This document shows positions 1 through 5,000 of a stretch of 5,000 bases of DNA, piece after piece. Both the position numbers and the translations under genes were made by a program. Every line of letters begins with the position of its first letter. The stretch's first letter is position 1. The notes beneath the pieces are model-generated. The model had not been told where the DNA came from, did no database searches, and worked only from the letters and a program-made list of their open reading frames with translations. Source of the DNA: Acidobacteriota bacterium (GTDB taxonomy: Bacteria > Acidobacteriota > UBA6911); contig JAFNAH010000167.1 in assembly GCA_017860075.1 (NCBI GenBank), positions 1 through 5,000 on the forward strand, written 5' to 3'.

Positions 1-147
1 AATCGGGATGTTCCAGATGTCGATCTCTTCCCTCTTGATCAGGTGCAAAAGCAGGTCGAGCGGGCCCTCGAAGGAGTCGAGCCGGATGGTAATGCCCTGC
101 TCCGCCTGGGCTGACGCTTCCGGGTTCAGATCTTCGCTACCGTTCAT
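1..147 (-). CDS. scpA: Segregation and condensation protein A (ScpA), N-terminal part, cut by window edge
   Basis: This is the first 49 codons of ScpA, the kleisin that bridges the SMC heads in the bacterial SMC-ScpA-ScpB condensin, which compacts and segregates the chromosome. Seen: after a short polar leader, residues 20-49 read through [20 protein letters not shown] and then EIDIWNIPI. The FEGPLDLLL helix and the following I-x-I-x-x-I-P segment are the hallmark N-terminus of this family. The frame is open to the window edge, so most of the protein (normally about 240-280 residues) lies to the left. The start is uncertain. ATG at 147 is used here. An in-frame ATG at 156 and an in-frame GTG at 189 are also possible, and none has a clear Shine-Dalgarno sequence. 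It lies 69 bp downstream of the M50 protease gene on the same strand and is probably co-transcribed with it; scpB would be expected next, outside the window. Confidence 0.9.
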   Translation of the reverse strand, partial: MNGSEDLNPEASAQAEQGITIRLDSFEGPLDLLLHLIKREEIDIWNIPI

Positions 148-216
148 GATTACCATCGACCGGATGCCTGGCTGGCGCGATGACGCCACTTGTGCCCGCC
201 CCGGGAAATCAACCCG

Positions 217-912
217 TCAGAGAGCGATCAAGAGAAACAGCGCCCAGTGTACCGGTATGAACACGTATCTGAAAACGCCGAGAATCATAAGGCCATAGAG
301 CAGGATCGTACCGTAGGCTCCGACGCGCGCCAGCGCACGGGCTGAATTATACGGTAACACACCATACAGCAGCCAGTGCCCGTCCAGCGGTGGTATCGGG
401 ATCAGGTTGAACAGGGCCAGGGCCATGTTGATGATGAACAGGAAGAAGATCATTCCCAGGATCGGCGCCAGGATGCTACGCTCGTGCGGCACGCCCAGGT
501 TCAGGGCCATGTCGAGTATCATCGAACCTGCCTGCGGGAATCCGATCTTGAGGGCGGCCAGGATTACAAACGCAGCCGCGGCCACGAGGAGGTTCGAACC
601 CGGCCCTGCCAGCGAGACCAGCATCTGATCGCGCCGCGGGTTCCTGAGATGGACCGGATTGACAGGCACCGGTTTCGCCCAGCCGATCAGTGGCAACCGC
701 GTGAAAAACTGCAGCAGCGGAAAAAGGACCGTTCCTATCGGATCCATGTGTGCCAGGGGATTGAGCGTCACCCTCCCCATGTACCGGGCCGTGTAGTCTC
801 CGCAACGGTCGGCCATCCAGGCGTGCGAGGCCTCGTGCAGGCTCAGCGAAAAAAGGAGCACGGCGTACTGGATCAGGATGCTTCCAAGGTCGATGCGCTG
901 CAGAAAATCCAC
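217..912 (-). CDS. Site-2 protease family (M50) intramembrane zinc metalloprotease
   Basis: This is a polytopic membrane protein of 231 residues, about the usual length for the small M50 peptidases of the YwhC type. The zinc-binding motif HEASH is at residues 26-30 inside the first membrane segment. It is followed by the family's GRVTLNPLAHMDPIG stretch (about 46-60) and the second catalytic motif NLIPIPPLDG (169-178), whose Asp177 should be the third metal ligand. Hydrophobic segments lie near 11-35, 97-122, 146-172 and 197-231. The family cleaves transmembrane substrates within the membrane; the substrate here cannot be told. There is no PDZ or CBS domain. The start is GTG at 912, supported by GGGAG at 923-927 with a 10-nt spacer. 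The gene is divergent from the haem operon and is followed by scpA. In several deltaproteobacterial genomes such a protease sits near trpS and scpAB; here no trpS lies between. Confidence 0.93.
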   Translation of the reverse strand: MDFLQRIDLGSILIQYAVLLFSLSLHEASHAWMADRCGDYTARYMGRVTLNPLAHMDPIGTVLFPLLQFFTRLPLIGWAKPVPVNPVHLRNPRRDQMLVSLAGPGSNLLVAAAAFVILAALKIGFPQAGSMILDMALNLGVPHERSILAPILGMIFFLFIINMALALFNLIPIPPLDGHWLLYGVLPYNSARALARVGAYGTILLYGLMILGVFRYVFIPVHWALFLLIAL

Positions 913-922
913 GATTGATATG

Positions 923-927
923 CTCCC
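923..927 (-). promoter_or_regulatory. Ribosome binding site of the M50 protease gene
   Basis: Read on the minus strand this is GGGAG, 10 nt before the GTG start at 912. It supports that non-ATG start. No ATG in frame lies close by. Confidence 0.55.
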
Positions 928-944
928 GTGCCGGACAAACCATG

Positions 945-997
945 GTGTCGTTCCCCGGCAAGCAGTCCCTTTCCGCCGGGCGTCGCCGGGACGACAC
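945..997. repeat. Imperfect inverted repeat in the divergent intergenic region
   Basis: The left arm is GTGTCGT (945-951), two extra bases (952-953), then CCCGGC (954-959). The right arm is GCCGGG (985-990) directly followed by ACGACAC (991-997). All 13 paired positions match, with a 2-nt bulge on the left and a 25-nt loop that is itself GC-rich. It lies between the M50 gene and the haem operon, so it would be in the 5' leader of the protease transcript if the promoter lies further right. No T-run flanks it, so it is not a classical terminator. Its role is unknown: a transcript structure, a protein-binding site, or one copy of a dispersed palindromic repeat. Confidence 0.6.
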
Positions 998-1030
998 TGA
1001 GCCTTCCTCGAGTCCTTCGCAAAAGATCAA

Positions 1031-1059
1031 AGTCTAGCGCACCGTGAGGGTCGTGGGAA
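1031..1059 (-). promoter_or_regulatory. Candidate sigma-70-like promoter for the M50-scpA genes
   Basis: On the minus strand, TTCCCA (1054-1059) and TAGACT (1031-1036) are separated by exactly 17 bp. Each matches the -35 or -10 consensus at four of six positions. Transcription would start near 1024 and give a leader of about 110 nt containing the inverted repeat at 945-997. This is only a pattern match in GC-rich DNA and is weak evidence. Confidence 0.22.
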
Positions 1060-1093
1060 CACCATTTTGTCGCTGTATGTGTTCAGGCCCGGA

Positions 1094-1102
1094 TGATAAG
1101 AT
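1094..1102 (+). promoter_or_regulatory. Candidate extended -10 promoter element for the haem operon
   Basis: The sequence TGATAAGAT reads as an extended -10 (TG, one base, then TAAGAT, four of six matches to TATAAT). It sits in a locally AT-richer patch of the divergent gap. No good -35 is found 16-18 bp upstream, which extended -10 promoters can tolerate. Initiation near 1109 would give a short leader of about 16 nt before the ATG at 1125, consistent with choosing that start for the first gene. Confidence 0.27.
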
Positions 1103-1124
1103 TTTTCTCTCCTGGAACGGCCGT

Positions 1125-1925
1125 ATGAATTGGGCACTGATCGTCACAATAGTCTTTTATGCGCTGGCGCTGCTGCATTCGTGTCTTGGCTTCTTCCAGA
1201 AGCGCCAGATCTTCGTCAGTCTCGCGCTCTGCATGGTCGGCGTCGGTTTCCTGTTCCACACGGTTTATCTCGTCGGTCTCGGGCTGGAGAGGCGTCATTT
1301 CCCGATCACAGACCTGCCCGAGTCGCTTTCATTCTTTGCCTGGTCGATAACCCTCACCTTCATCGCCGCACATATCCGCTACAGGTATAACGTCCTCGGG
1401 GCGTTCGTGCTCCCGCTCGTCTCGCTCCTCATGATCCTCTCCGAGGTCGCCTGGGAGGAAAATCACGCCATACCTCCGCTGCTCCGCAGCAGATGGCTGT
1501 ACTTCCACGTCAGCGTGGCTTTCCTCGCGTATGCCGGCTTCTTCCTGATGTTTATCGCGGCCCTGCTGTACCTGATGCAGGAGAAAGAGCTCAAGTCCAA
1601 GCGTTTCCGGTTCCTCTATTTCCGTCTGCCTGCACTTCAGGCCTGCGACGAGTTGATGCGCAATTCCCTGTTCGTGGGGTTTGTCATGATGAGCCTGACC
1701 ATAGTGACCGGCGCGTTCTGGGCTCAGCAAGCCTGGGGTCGGTTCTGGAGCTGGGACCCCAAGGAGACCGCCTCTCTCGTCACCTGGAGTATTTATCTTC
1801 TGCTGGTCCACTACCGGCTCTCGGGGGGGTGGCGGGCACGGCGGGCCGCATATGTCAGCATCGCGGGTTTTGTCTCGATGATCATCACATTCGGAGTCAA
1901 TGCGGGGTTGCATGCCTACCTGTAG
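1125..1925 (+). CDS. CcsA/HemX-like cytochrome c assembly family membrane protein
   Basis: The protein has 266 residues, is almost entirely membrane-embedded, and has about eight hydrophobic segments (roughly 4-23, 30-54, 68-83, 89-108, 126-151, 182-201, 216-231, 243-263). The haem-handling WWD motif is at 204-221: Trp204, Trp208, Trp210 and Asp211 are present, followed by PKE and Trp221. His128 and His263 are in the positions where this family usually has haem-ligating histidines. Family members act in haem delivery for c-type cytochrome maturation (CcsA) or, as HemX in Bacillus, influence HemA abundance. Position directly upstream of hemA and small size favour the HemX-like role, but an intact WWD core leaves a true CcsA possible. 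No ccsB/resB is in view. The start at ATG 1125 is chosen because translation from it opens directly into a membrane segment; an upstream GTG at 1044 would add 27 hydrophilic residues. The Shine-Dalgarno is weak (GGAA, 1114-1117). One oddity is that the Trp usual after the PKE-Thr step is Ala216. Confidence 0.88.
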   Translation: MNWALIVTIVFYALALLHSCLGFFQKRQIFVSLALCMVGVGFLFHTVYLVGLGLERRHFPITDLPESLSFFAWSITLTFIAAHIRYRYNVLGAFVLPLVSLLMILSEVAWEENHAIPPLLRSRWLYFHVSVAFLAYAGFFLMFIAALLYLMQEKELKSKRFRFLYFRLPALQACDELMRNSLFVGFVMMSLTIVTGAFWAQQAWGRFWSWDPKETASLVTWSIYLLLVHYRLSGGWRARRAAYVSIAGFVSMIITFGVNAGLHAYL

Positions 1926-1926
1926 G

Positions 1927-1970
1927 CAGGCGCCTGTCTTGCCGGCAAGCGGGGCGACCGCGCCGGCGCG
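1927..1970 (+). repeat. Cluster of three perfect palindromes and a strong stem-loop upstream of hemA
   Basis: The 75-bp gap between the ccsA-like stop and the hemA start holds three perfect palindromes: CAGGCGCCTG (1927-1936), CTTGCCGGCAAG (1938-1949) and CGCGCCGGCGCG (1959-1970). The same bases can also fold as one RNA hairpin: GCCGGC (1941-1946) pairs with 1962-1967, and after a 2-nt AA bulge GCGG (1949-1952) pairs with CCGC (1958-1961) around a GGCGA loop. That gives ten G-C pairs, ending 12 nt before the hemA AAGGAG. There is no T-run, so it is not an intrinsic terminator. It may be a leader structure that tunes hemA translation or processing, or an operator array; the sequence alone does not decide. 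Confidence 0.6.
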
Positions 1971-1979
1971 CAGCGCTTC

Positions 1980-1985
1980 AAGGAG
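1980..1985 (+). promoter_or_regulatory. Ribosome binding site of hemA
   Basis: AAGGAG lies 15 nt before the ATG at 2001. The spacing is longer than the usual 5-10 nt. No other in-frame start is closer, and the HemA N-terminus encoded from 2001 matches the family, so the start stands despite the spacing. Confidence 0.55.
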
Positions 1986-2000
1986 TGCACTGAACGCCAG

Positions 2001-3281
2001 ATGTCGGATCTCGTACTCATAGGGCTGAACCACCGGACAGCCGAGGTGGAAAGGCGCGAACGGGCGGCACTGCCTTCGGCCGACGTGCCGGGCGCCCTTA
2101 CGGAACTCACGGCGCGCCCGGGTATCCAGGAAGCGCTGATCCTGTCCACCTGCAACAGGGTTGAAGTCGTTTCGCGCGTGGACGGGGCCGACCCGGCATT
2201 CGAAATCCTGGAATCGTTTCTTGCCGAGGTGAGCGGGCTGCCCCGGAACGAGCTGTCCGAAAGCCTGTACCGCTATGCCGGGAGCGAGGCGGTTGAGCAT
2301 GTTTTTCGGGTCGCCTCATCCCTGGACTCGATGATCCTTGGTGAGCCGCAGATCCTCGGACAGGTCAAGTCCGCTTACAGCCTCGCGGTCGAGACCGGAT
2401 CATCCGGCACCCTGCTCAACAACCTGTTTCAGGCGGCATTCCGGGTCGCGAAACGCGTCCGCACCGAGACGAGCATCGGGGAGTATTCGGTCTCGGTCAG
2501 CTCGGCGGCAGTCGAGCTGGCGCGCAAGGTCCTTGGAAATCTCAGCCGCAAGACGATCCTGATCGTGGGTGCCGGAGAGATGGGCGAGAATACCGCCCGG
2601 TACCTCGCCGACGACGGAGCGGGTTCGATCTACGTGACGAACAGGGGTGCCGAAGCCGCAGCCGGCCTGGCCTCGCGCTTCGGCGGCATCGCGGTACCGT
2701 TCGACCAGTTGCGGTACTGGCTCGCCCACGTCGACATCGTGATCGTCTCCACGGCGGCGCCAAACCTCATCATCGATCGGTCCATGGTGACATCTGCCCT
2801 GCGCACGCGCAGAAACAGGCCGATCGTGTTCATCGACATGTCGGTCCCGCGGAACGTCGACCCGGCCGTCAGCGACATCGAAAACGCCTTCTGTTATGAC
2901 ATCGATGATCTCGGAGCGGTGGTTGAGGCCAACCTGGAGGAGCGCCGCGGAGCGGCAGCGCTGGCCGAGAAACTCGTACGCCAGGAGTCCGAAGCTTTCT
3001 GGGCCCGGGTAAAATCGATGGACGCCGCGCCGATGGTGGTCGAGGTCAGGCGCCGCATCGAGGAGGTCTGCCATTCGGAACTCGACCGCTACCTGAAAAG
3101 GAACGGGCCCCGGGACCCGAAGGAGATGAAGGAGCTCGAGATATTGGTGTCCCGCATCGCGGGCAAGATGTCTCACCCGCTCGTAACCCAGATCAAGAGC
3201 GCCCACGAGGACCCCACCCACGAGAGGGCGCTATTGACCGTGGTTTCAAGACTTTTCAAGTCTCACAAGGATCCGGCTTAG
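2001..3281 (+). CDS. hemA: Glutamyl-tRNA reductase
   Basis: HemA catalyses the NADPH-dependent reduction of glutamyl-tRNA(Glu) to glutamate-1-semialdehyde, the committed step of the C5 haem pathway, in the cytoplasm. The protein has 426 residues, normal for the family. The catalytic domain opens with GLNHRTA (8-14). The nucleophilic cysteine is Cys51 in STCNRVE. The signature SLDSMILGEPQILGQVKSAY spans 107-126, with His100 just before it. The NADPH-binding Rossmann domain begins at about 185, with the glycine-rich GAGEMG at 190-195. A helical linker and the C-terminal dimerisation domain (about 325-420) complete the fold, including the K-x-x-H element at 389-392. All key residues I can check are present. 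It lies 75 bp after the ccsA-like gene and 21 bp before hemC, so it is probably the second gene of one operon. Regulation may involve the palindromic leader just upstream. Confidence 0.98.
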   Translation: MSDLVLIGLNHRTAEVERRERAALPSADVPGALTELTARPGIQEALILSTCNRVEVVSRVDGADPAFEILESFLAEVSGLPRNELSESLYRYAGSEAVEHVFRVASSLDSMILGEPQILGQVKSAYSLAVETGSSGTLLNNLFQAAFRVAKRVRTETSIGEYSVSVSSAAVELARKVLGNLSRKTILIVGAGEMGENTARYLADDGAGSIYVTNRGAEAAAGLASRFGGIAVPFDQLRYWLAHVDIVIVSTAAPNLIIDRSMVTSALRTRRNRPIVFIDMSVPRNVDPAVSDIENAFCYDIDDLGAVVEANLEERRGAAALAEKLVRQESEAFWARVKSMDAAPMVVEVRRRIEEVCHSELDRYLKRNGPRDPKEMKELEILVSRIAGKMSHPLVTQIKSAHEDPTHERALLTVVSRLFKSHKDPA

Positions 3282-3287
3282 CCGGAT
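3271..3287 (+). repeat. Perfect hairpin spanning the hemA stop codon
   Basis: ATCCGGC (3271-3277) and GCCGGAT (3281-3287) form a perfect 7-bp inverted repeat around a 3-nt TTA loop; in practice this is probably 6 bp with a 5-nt loop. The hemA TAG codon (3279-3281) lies at the loop and the hemC ribosome binding site starts a few bases downstream. There is no following T-run, and hemC follows at once, so a strong terminator is unlikely. It may affect transcript processing or hemA-hemC translational coupling. Confidence 0.55.
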
Positions 3288-3291
3288 ACGC

Positions 3292-3299
3292 GAGGAAGA
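3292..3299 (+). promoter_or_regulatory. Ribosome binding site of hemC
   Basis: GAGGAAGA precedes the hemC ATG at 3303 by a few bases. It supports this start; the protein encoded from here begins with the expected LTIGSRGSALAL. Confidence 0.6.
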
Positions 3300-3302
3300 G
3301 CC

Positions 3303-4217
3303 ATGCTGACGATCGGCAGCCGCGGCAGCGCGCTGGCCCTGGCACAGACAGGGTGGGTCAAGGACAGGATACACGAGCGCTTTCCGGATGCCGTTGTCGC
3401 GATCAAGGTCATCAGGACCTCCGCGGACAAAGCTCCCCGGTTGTCTATCCGGTCGGCGTCCTCGGTCGGCGTTTTCGTCAAGGAACTGGAAGATGCGCTG
3501 GAACGCCGCGAGATCGACCTGGCTGTCCACAGCATGAAGGATCTGCCGAGCACCATCCCCGACTCCCTCCAGATATCAGCGATTCCGAAGCGCGAGGATC
3601 CTCGTGACGCCCTCGTGGCCGGGAGCGGGATCCGGGATCTCACCGGCATGCCCCGGGCTGCGACCATCGGCACGGGCAGCATCAGGCGCCAGTCGCAGCT
3701 TCTGGCTTTGCGGCCGGACTTCGTCGTGAAGGACATACGGGGCAACGTGGATACGAGACTGCAGAAACTCGCCGACGGGCAGTACGACGCCGTCATACTG
3801 GCCTGCGCGGGCCTGAACCGGCTCGGCCTGCAGGCGAGAATCACCTCTCCCCTGGAGTTCGGCCAGATGCTCCCCGCCCCGGGCCAGGGGGCGCTGGCAC
3901 TCCAGTCCCGGAAAGGCGATCACGAGGTGTCGTCGCTTGTCGCGCCGCTGCATCATGAACCCACCGCCGCGGCGGTGCTTGCCGAACGGGCCTTCCTGAG
4001 GCAGATCGGCGGGGGGTGCAACAGCCCCGTGGCGGTTCACGCGGCCGCGGATGGAGACTACCTCAGGATAGACGGCCTGGTCGCGGCACCCGACGGGTCC
4101 CTCGTCATCCGGGACTCGATCTCCCACCTTCCGGGCTATGCCGAGGATGCTGCCGGCCTGCTGGCCGAAAGACTCCTTGAGCGAGGCGGCAGGGCCATTC
4201 TCGAAAGCGTTCGCTGA
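3303..4217 (+). CDS. hemC: Hydroxymethylbilane synthase (porphobilinogen deaminase)
   Basis: HemC condenses four porphobilinogen molecules into the linear tetrapyrrole hydroxymethylbilane in the cytoplasm. The protein has 304 residues, typical for the family. Domain 1 begins GSRGSALALAQ (5-15). The catalytic aspartate is Asp80 in HSMKD (76-80). The substrate-binding arginines appear as Arg7, Arg128 and Arg129 in GSIRRQ, Arg146 and Arg152 in RGNVDTR, and Arg173 in LNRLGL. PAPGQGAL (191-198) is conserved. Cys239 in GGGCNSP is the attachment point of the dipyrromethane cofactor. One oddity: the loop before FVKELE, normally with the Gly-Gly-Lys-Gly signature, here reads SASSVGVF (51-58), so the positions equivalent to E. 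coli Lys55 and Lys59 are Ser and Val. Spacing to FVKEL matches E. coli without a gap, so a frameshift is unlikely. Genes on both sides act before and after it in the same pathway. Confidence 0.97.
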   Translation: MLTIGSRGSALALAQTGWVKDRIHERFPDAVVAIKVIRTSADKAPRLSIRSASSVGVFVKELEDALERREIDLAVHSMKDLPSTIPDSLQISAIPKREDPRDALVAGSGIRDLTGMPRAATIGTGSIRRQSQLLALRPDFVVKDIRGNVDTRLQKLADGQYDAVILACAGLNRLGLQARITSPLEFGQMLPAPGQGALALQSRKGDHEVSSLVAPLHHEPTAAAVLAERAFLRQIGGGCNSPVAVHAAADGDYLRIDGLVAAPDGSLVIRDSISHLPGYAEDAAGLLAERLLERGGRAILESVR

Positions 4218-4222
4218 GGAAA
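4216..4222 (+). promoter_or_regulatory. Ribosome binding site of hemD, overlapping the hemC stop
   Basis: GAGGAAA begins within the hemC TGA stop codon (4215-4217) and lies 10 nt before the hemD ATG at 4233. This arrangement suggests translational coupling of hemC and hemD. Confidence 0.6.
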
Positions 4223-4232
4223 GACATCTGCT

Positions 4233-5000
4233 ATGTCCGATCCGCCCGTCGACGACCTGCCGCTCAGGAATCGGACGGTTGTTGTGGCGGCGAGTCCTGA
4301 AAAGTCCGAAACGCTGAAGGACGGACTCGAACGGCTCGGCGCCAGGGTGCTTCAGGCCCGGGTCAGCCTCATTCGGGCCCTCGAGGATACCGCTTCGCTC
4401 GACGCTGCGATACGGGCCCTGGCTCAATACCGTTGGATCCTGTTCACGAGCGTTCATGCCGTCCAGTTCTTCCACCAGCGGCTGAGCGACCTCGGCCTCG
4501 GGCGCCTGAGGACGGAACTGCAGGGCATCTGCGCCATCGGCCCGGCAACCGCCGCCAGGCTTGCGGAGCTGGGCTTCAGGGTCAGCCTCATCCCGGATGA
4601 GTTTGTCTCGGAAGGGGTACTTCGTGCGCTGGCCGGGGCGCATGGAGGCGCGGAATACCTGGCAGGAATCCGGATCCTCCTGCCAAGGGCGAAGGAGGGA
4701 CGCGAGTTGCTGTCCCGTGAGCTCGCCGCAGCAGGCGCGCTCGTGGACGTGGTGCCCTGCTATGAGAGCGTACCGGCTCAGCCGGACGAGGGCACAAGGC
4801 GGGAGATCGCGAGCCGGTATCCGGACCTGCTGGTCTTCACCAGCCCCTCGAATGTCAGGAACTTCGTTGACGCCTGGGGCGGGATGACGGGCAGAGAGAT
4901 ACTGGCATCCTCCACGGTGGCCGCGCTCGGGCCGGTCACAGCAGCCGCTGTTCTTGCTTACGGCAGAAAAGCGGACATCGTGCCGGAGGCAAACACGATC
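4233..5000 (+). CDS. hemD: Uroporphyrinogen-III synthase, 3' end cut by window edge
   Basis: HemD cyclises hydroxymethylbilane with inversion of ring D to give uroporphyrinogen III, the branch point to haem, sirohaem and cobalamin. The open frame of 256 codons runs off the right edge; most of the usual length of about 250-270 residues is present. Family landmarks can be read in order: FTSVHAVQFF (71-80), AIGPATAARLAELGF (101-115), PDEFVSEGVL (121-130), ILLPRAKEGRELL (148-160), CYES with Tyr177 in the place of the conserved tyrosine, VFTSPSNVRNFV (201-212) and ALGPVTAAA (231-239), then PEANTI at the edge. Overall similarity in this family is low, so motif order and operon position carry the call. 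It is a stand-alone synthase at its N-terminus, without the CobA/SUMT methyltransferase domain fused to it in many deltaproteobacteria; a fusion at the missing C-terminus cannot be excluded. The N-terminal strand, often VLVTRP, reads VVVAASP here (16-22) and lacks the arginine. Confidence 0.92.
   Translation, partial: MSDPPVDDLPLRNRTVVVAASPEKSETLKDGLERLGARVLQARVSLIRALEDTASLDAAIRALAQYRWILFTSVHAVQFFHQRLSDLGLGRLRTELQGICAIGPATAARLAELGFRVSLIPDEFVSEGVLRALAGAHGGAEYLAGIRILLPRAKEGRELLSRELAAAGALVDVVPCYESVPAQPDEGTRREIASRYPDLLVFTSPSNVRNFVDAWGGMTGREILASSTVAALGPVTAAAVLAYGRKADIVPEANTI

Noticed and set aside
376..1030. Open frames on both strands overlapping the M50 gene and the divergent gap
   Set aside because: The plus-strand frame (376-918) and the shifted minus-strand frame (476-1030) encode compositionally biased peptides without motifs, while the M50 frame carries both catalytic motifs.
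1044..1124. Extended start of the ccsA-like gene at GTG 1044, or at ATG 1077
   Set aside because: It would add 16 to 27 hydrophilic residues before the first membrane segment, and no ribosome binding site precedes either codon.
1938..1970. Intrinsic terminator between the ccsA-like gene and hemA
   Set aside because: The stem is strong but no T-run follows, and the next gene of the pathway follows closely on the same strand.
1329..2300. Long open frame on the minus strand (323 codons) across ccsA and hemA
   Set aside because: It is antisense to two well-supported genes, its translation is rich in Arg, Pro and Gly with no recognisable domain, and such frames are common opposite GC-rich genes.
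2400..3221. Open frame of 273 codons antisense to hemA
   Set aside because: It lies wholly inside hemA and its translation is low in recognisable structure, rich in His, Asp and Arg; it is an antisense artefact.
3421..3482. Compensated frameshift explaining the odd HemC loop
   Set aside because: Neither alternative frame reads like the usual Gly-Gly-Lys-Gly loop, and the spacing from the preceding Asp to FVKEL equals that in E. coli HemC.
3576..4643. Long open frame on the minus strand (355 codons) across hemC and hemD
   Set aside because: It is a codon-bias shadow of hemC and hemD, which have strong family motifs; no domain or ribosome binding site supports it.

Overview
The window is a GC-rich, gene-dense stretch of bacterial chromosome. 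It holds two divergently transcribed blocks around an intergenic region of about 210 bp. Both blocks are core housekeeping functions. I see no mobile element, CRISPR array, RNA gene or defence system. The taxon cannot be fixed from sequence alone. GC-rich composition, GAGG-type ribosome binding sites, a site-2 protease next to scpA, and a ccsA/hemX-like gene leading hemA-hemC-hemD suggest a Gram-negative lineage such as a deltaproteobacterium in the old sense or an acidobacterium. That is inference.

Left block (minus strand, about 1-912). A 231-residue M50-family intramembrane metalloprotease (HEASH and NLIPIPPLDG motifs) is followed after 69 bp by the first 49 codons of scpA, the kleisin subunit of the SMC-ScpAB condensin, which runs off the left edge. 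The intergenic region (913-1124) holds an imperfect 13-bp inverted repeat at 945-997 and weak candidate promoters for both directions.

Right block (plus strand, 1125-5000). The order is ccsA/hemX-like membrane protein, hemA (glutamyl-tRNA reductase), hemC (hydroxymethylbilane synthase), then hemD (uroporphyrinogen-III synthase, cut by the right edge). Gaps are 75, 21 and 15 bp, so this looks like one operon. HemA makes glutamate-1-semialdehyde from glutamyl-tRNA, HemC polymerises porphobilinogen into hydroxymethylbilane, and HemD closes the ring to uroporphyrinogen III. HemL and HemB are not in the window. The leading membrane protein belongs to the CcsA/HemX family, linked to haem handling and, in Bacillus, to HemA levels.

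No previously undescribed system is evident. The features most worth a second look are three perfect palindromes, together with a strong stem-loop, packed into the 75-bp ccsA-hemA gap just upstream of the hemA ribosome binding site; a 7-bp hairpin spanning the hemA stop codon; and a HemC whose usual Gly-Gly-Lys-Gly active-site loop is replaced, with both lysines gone.
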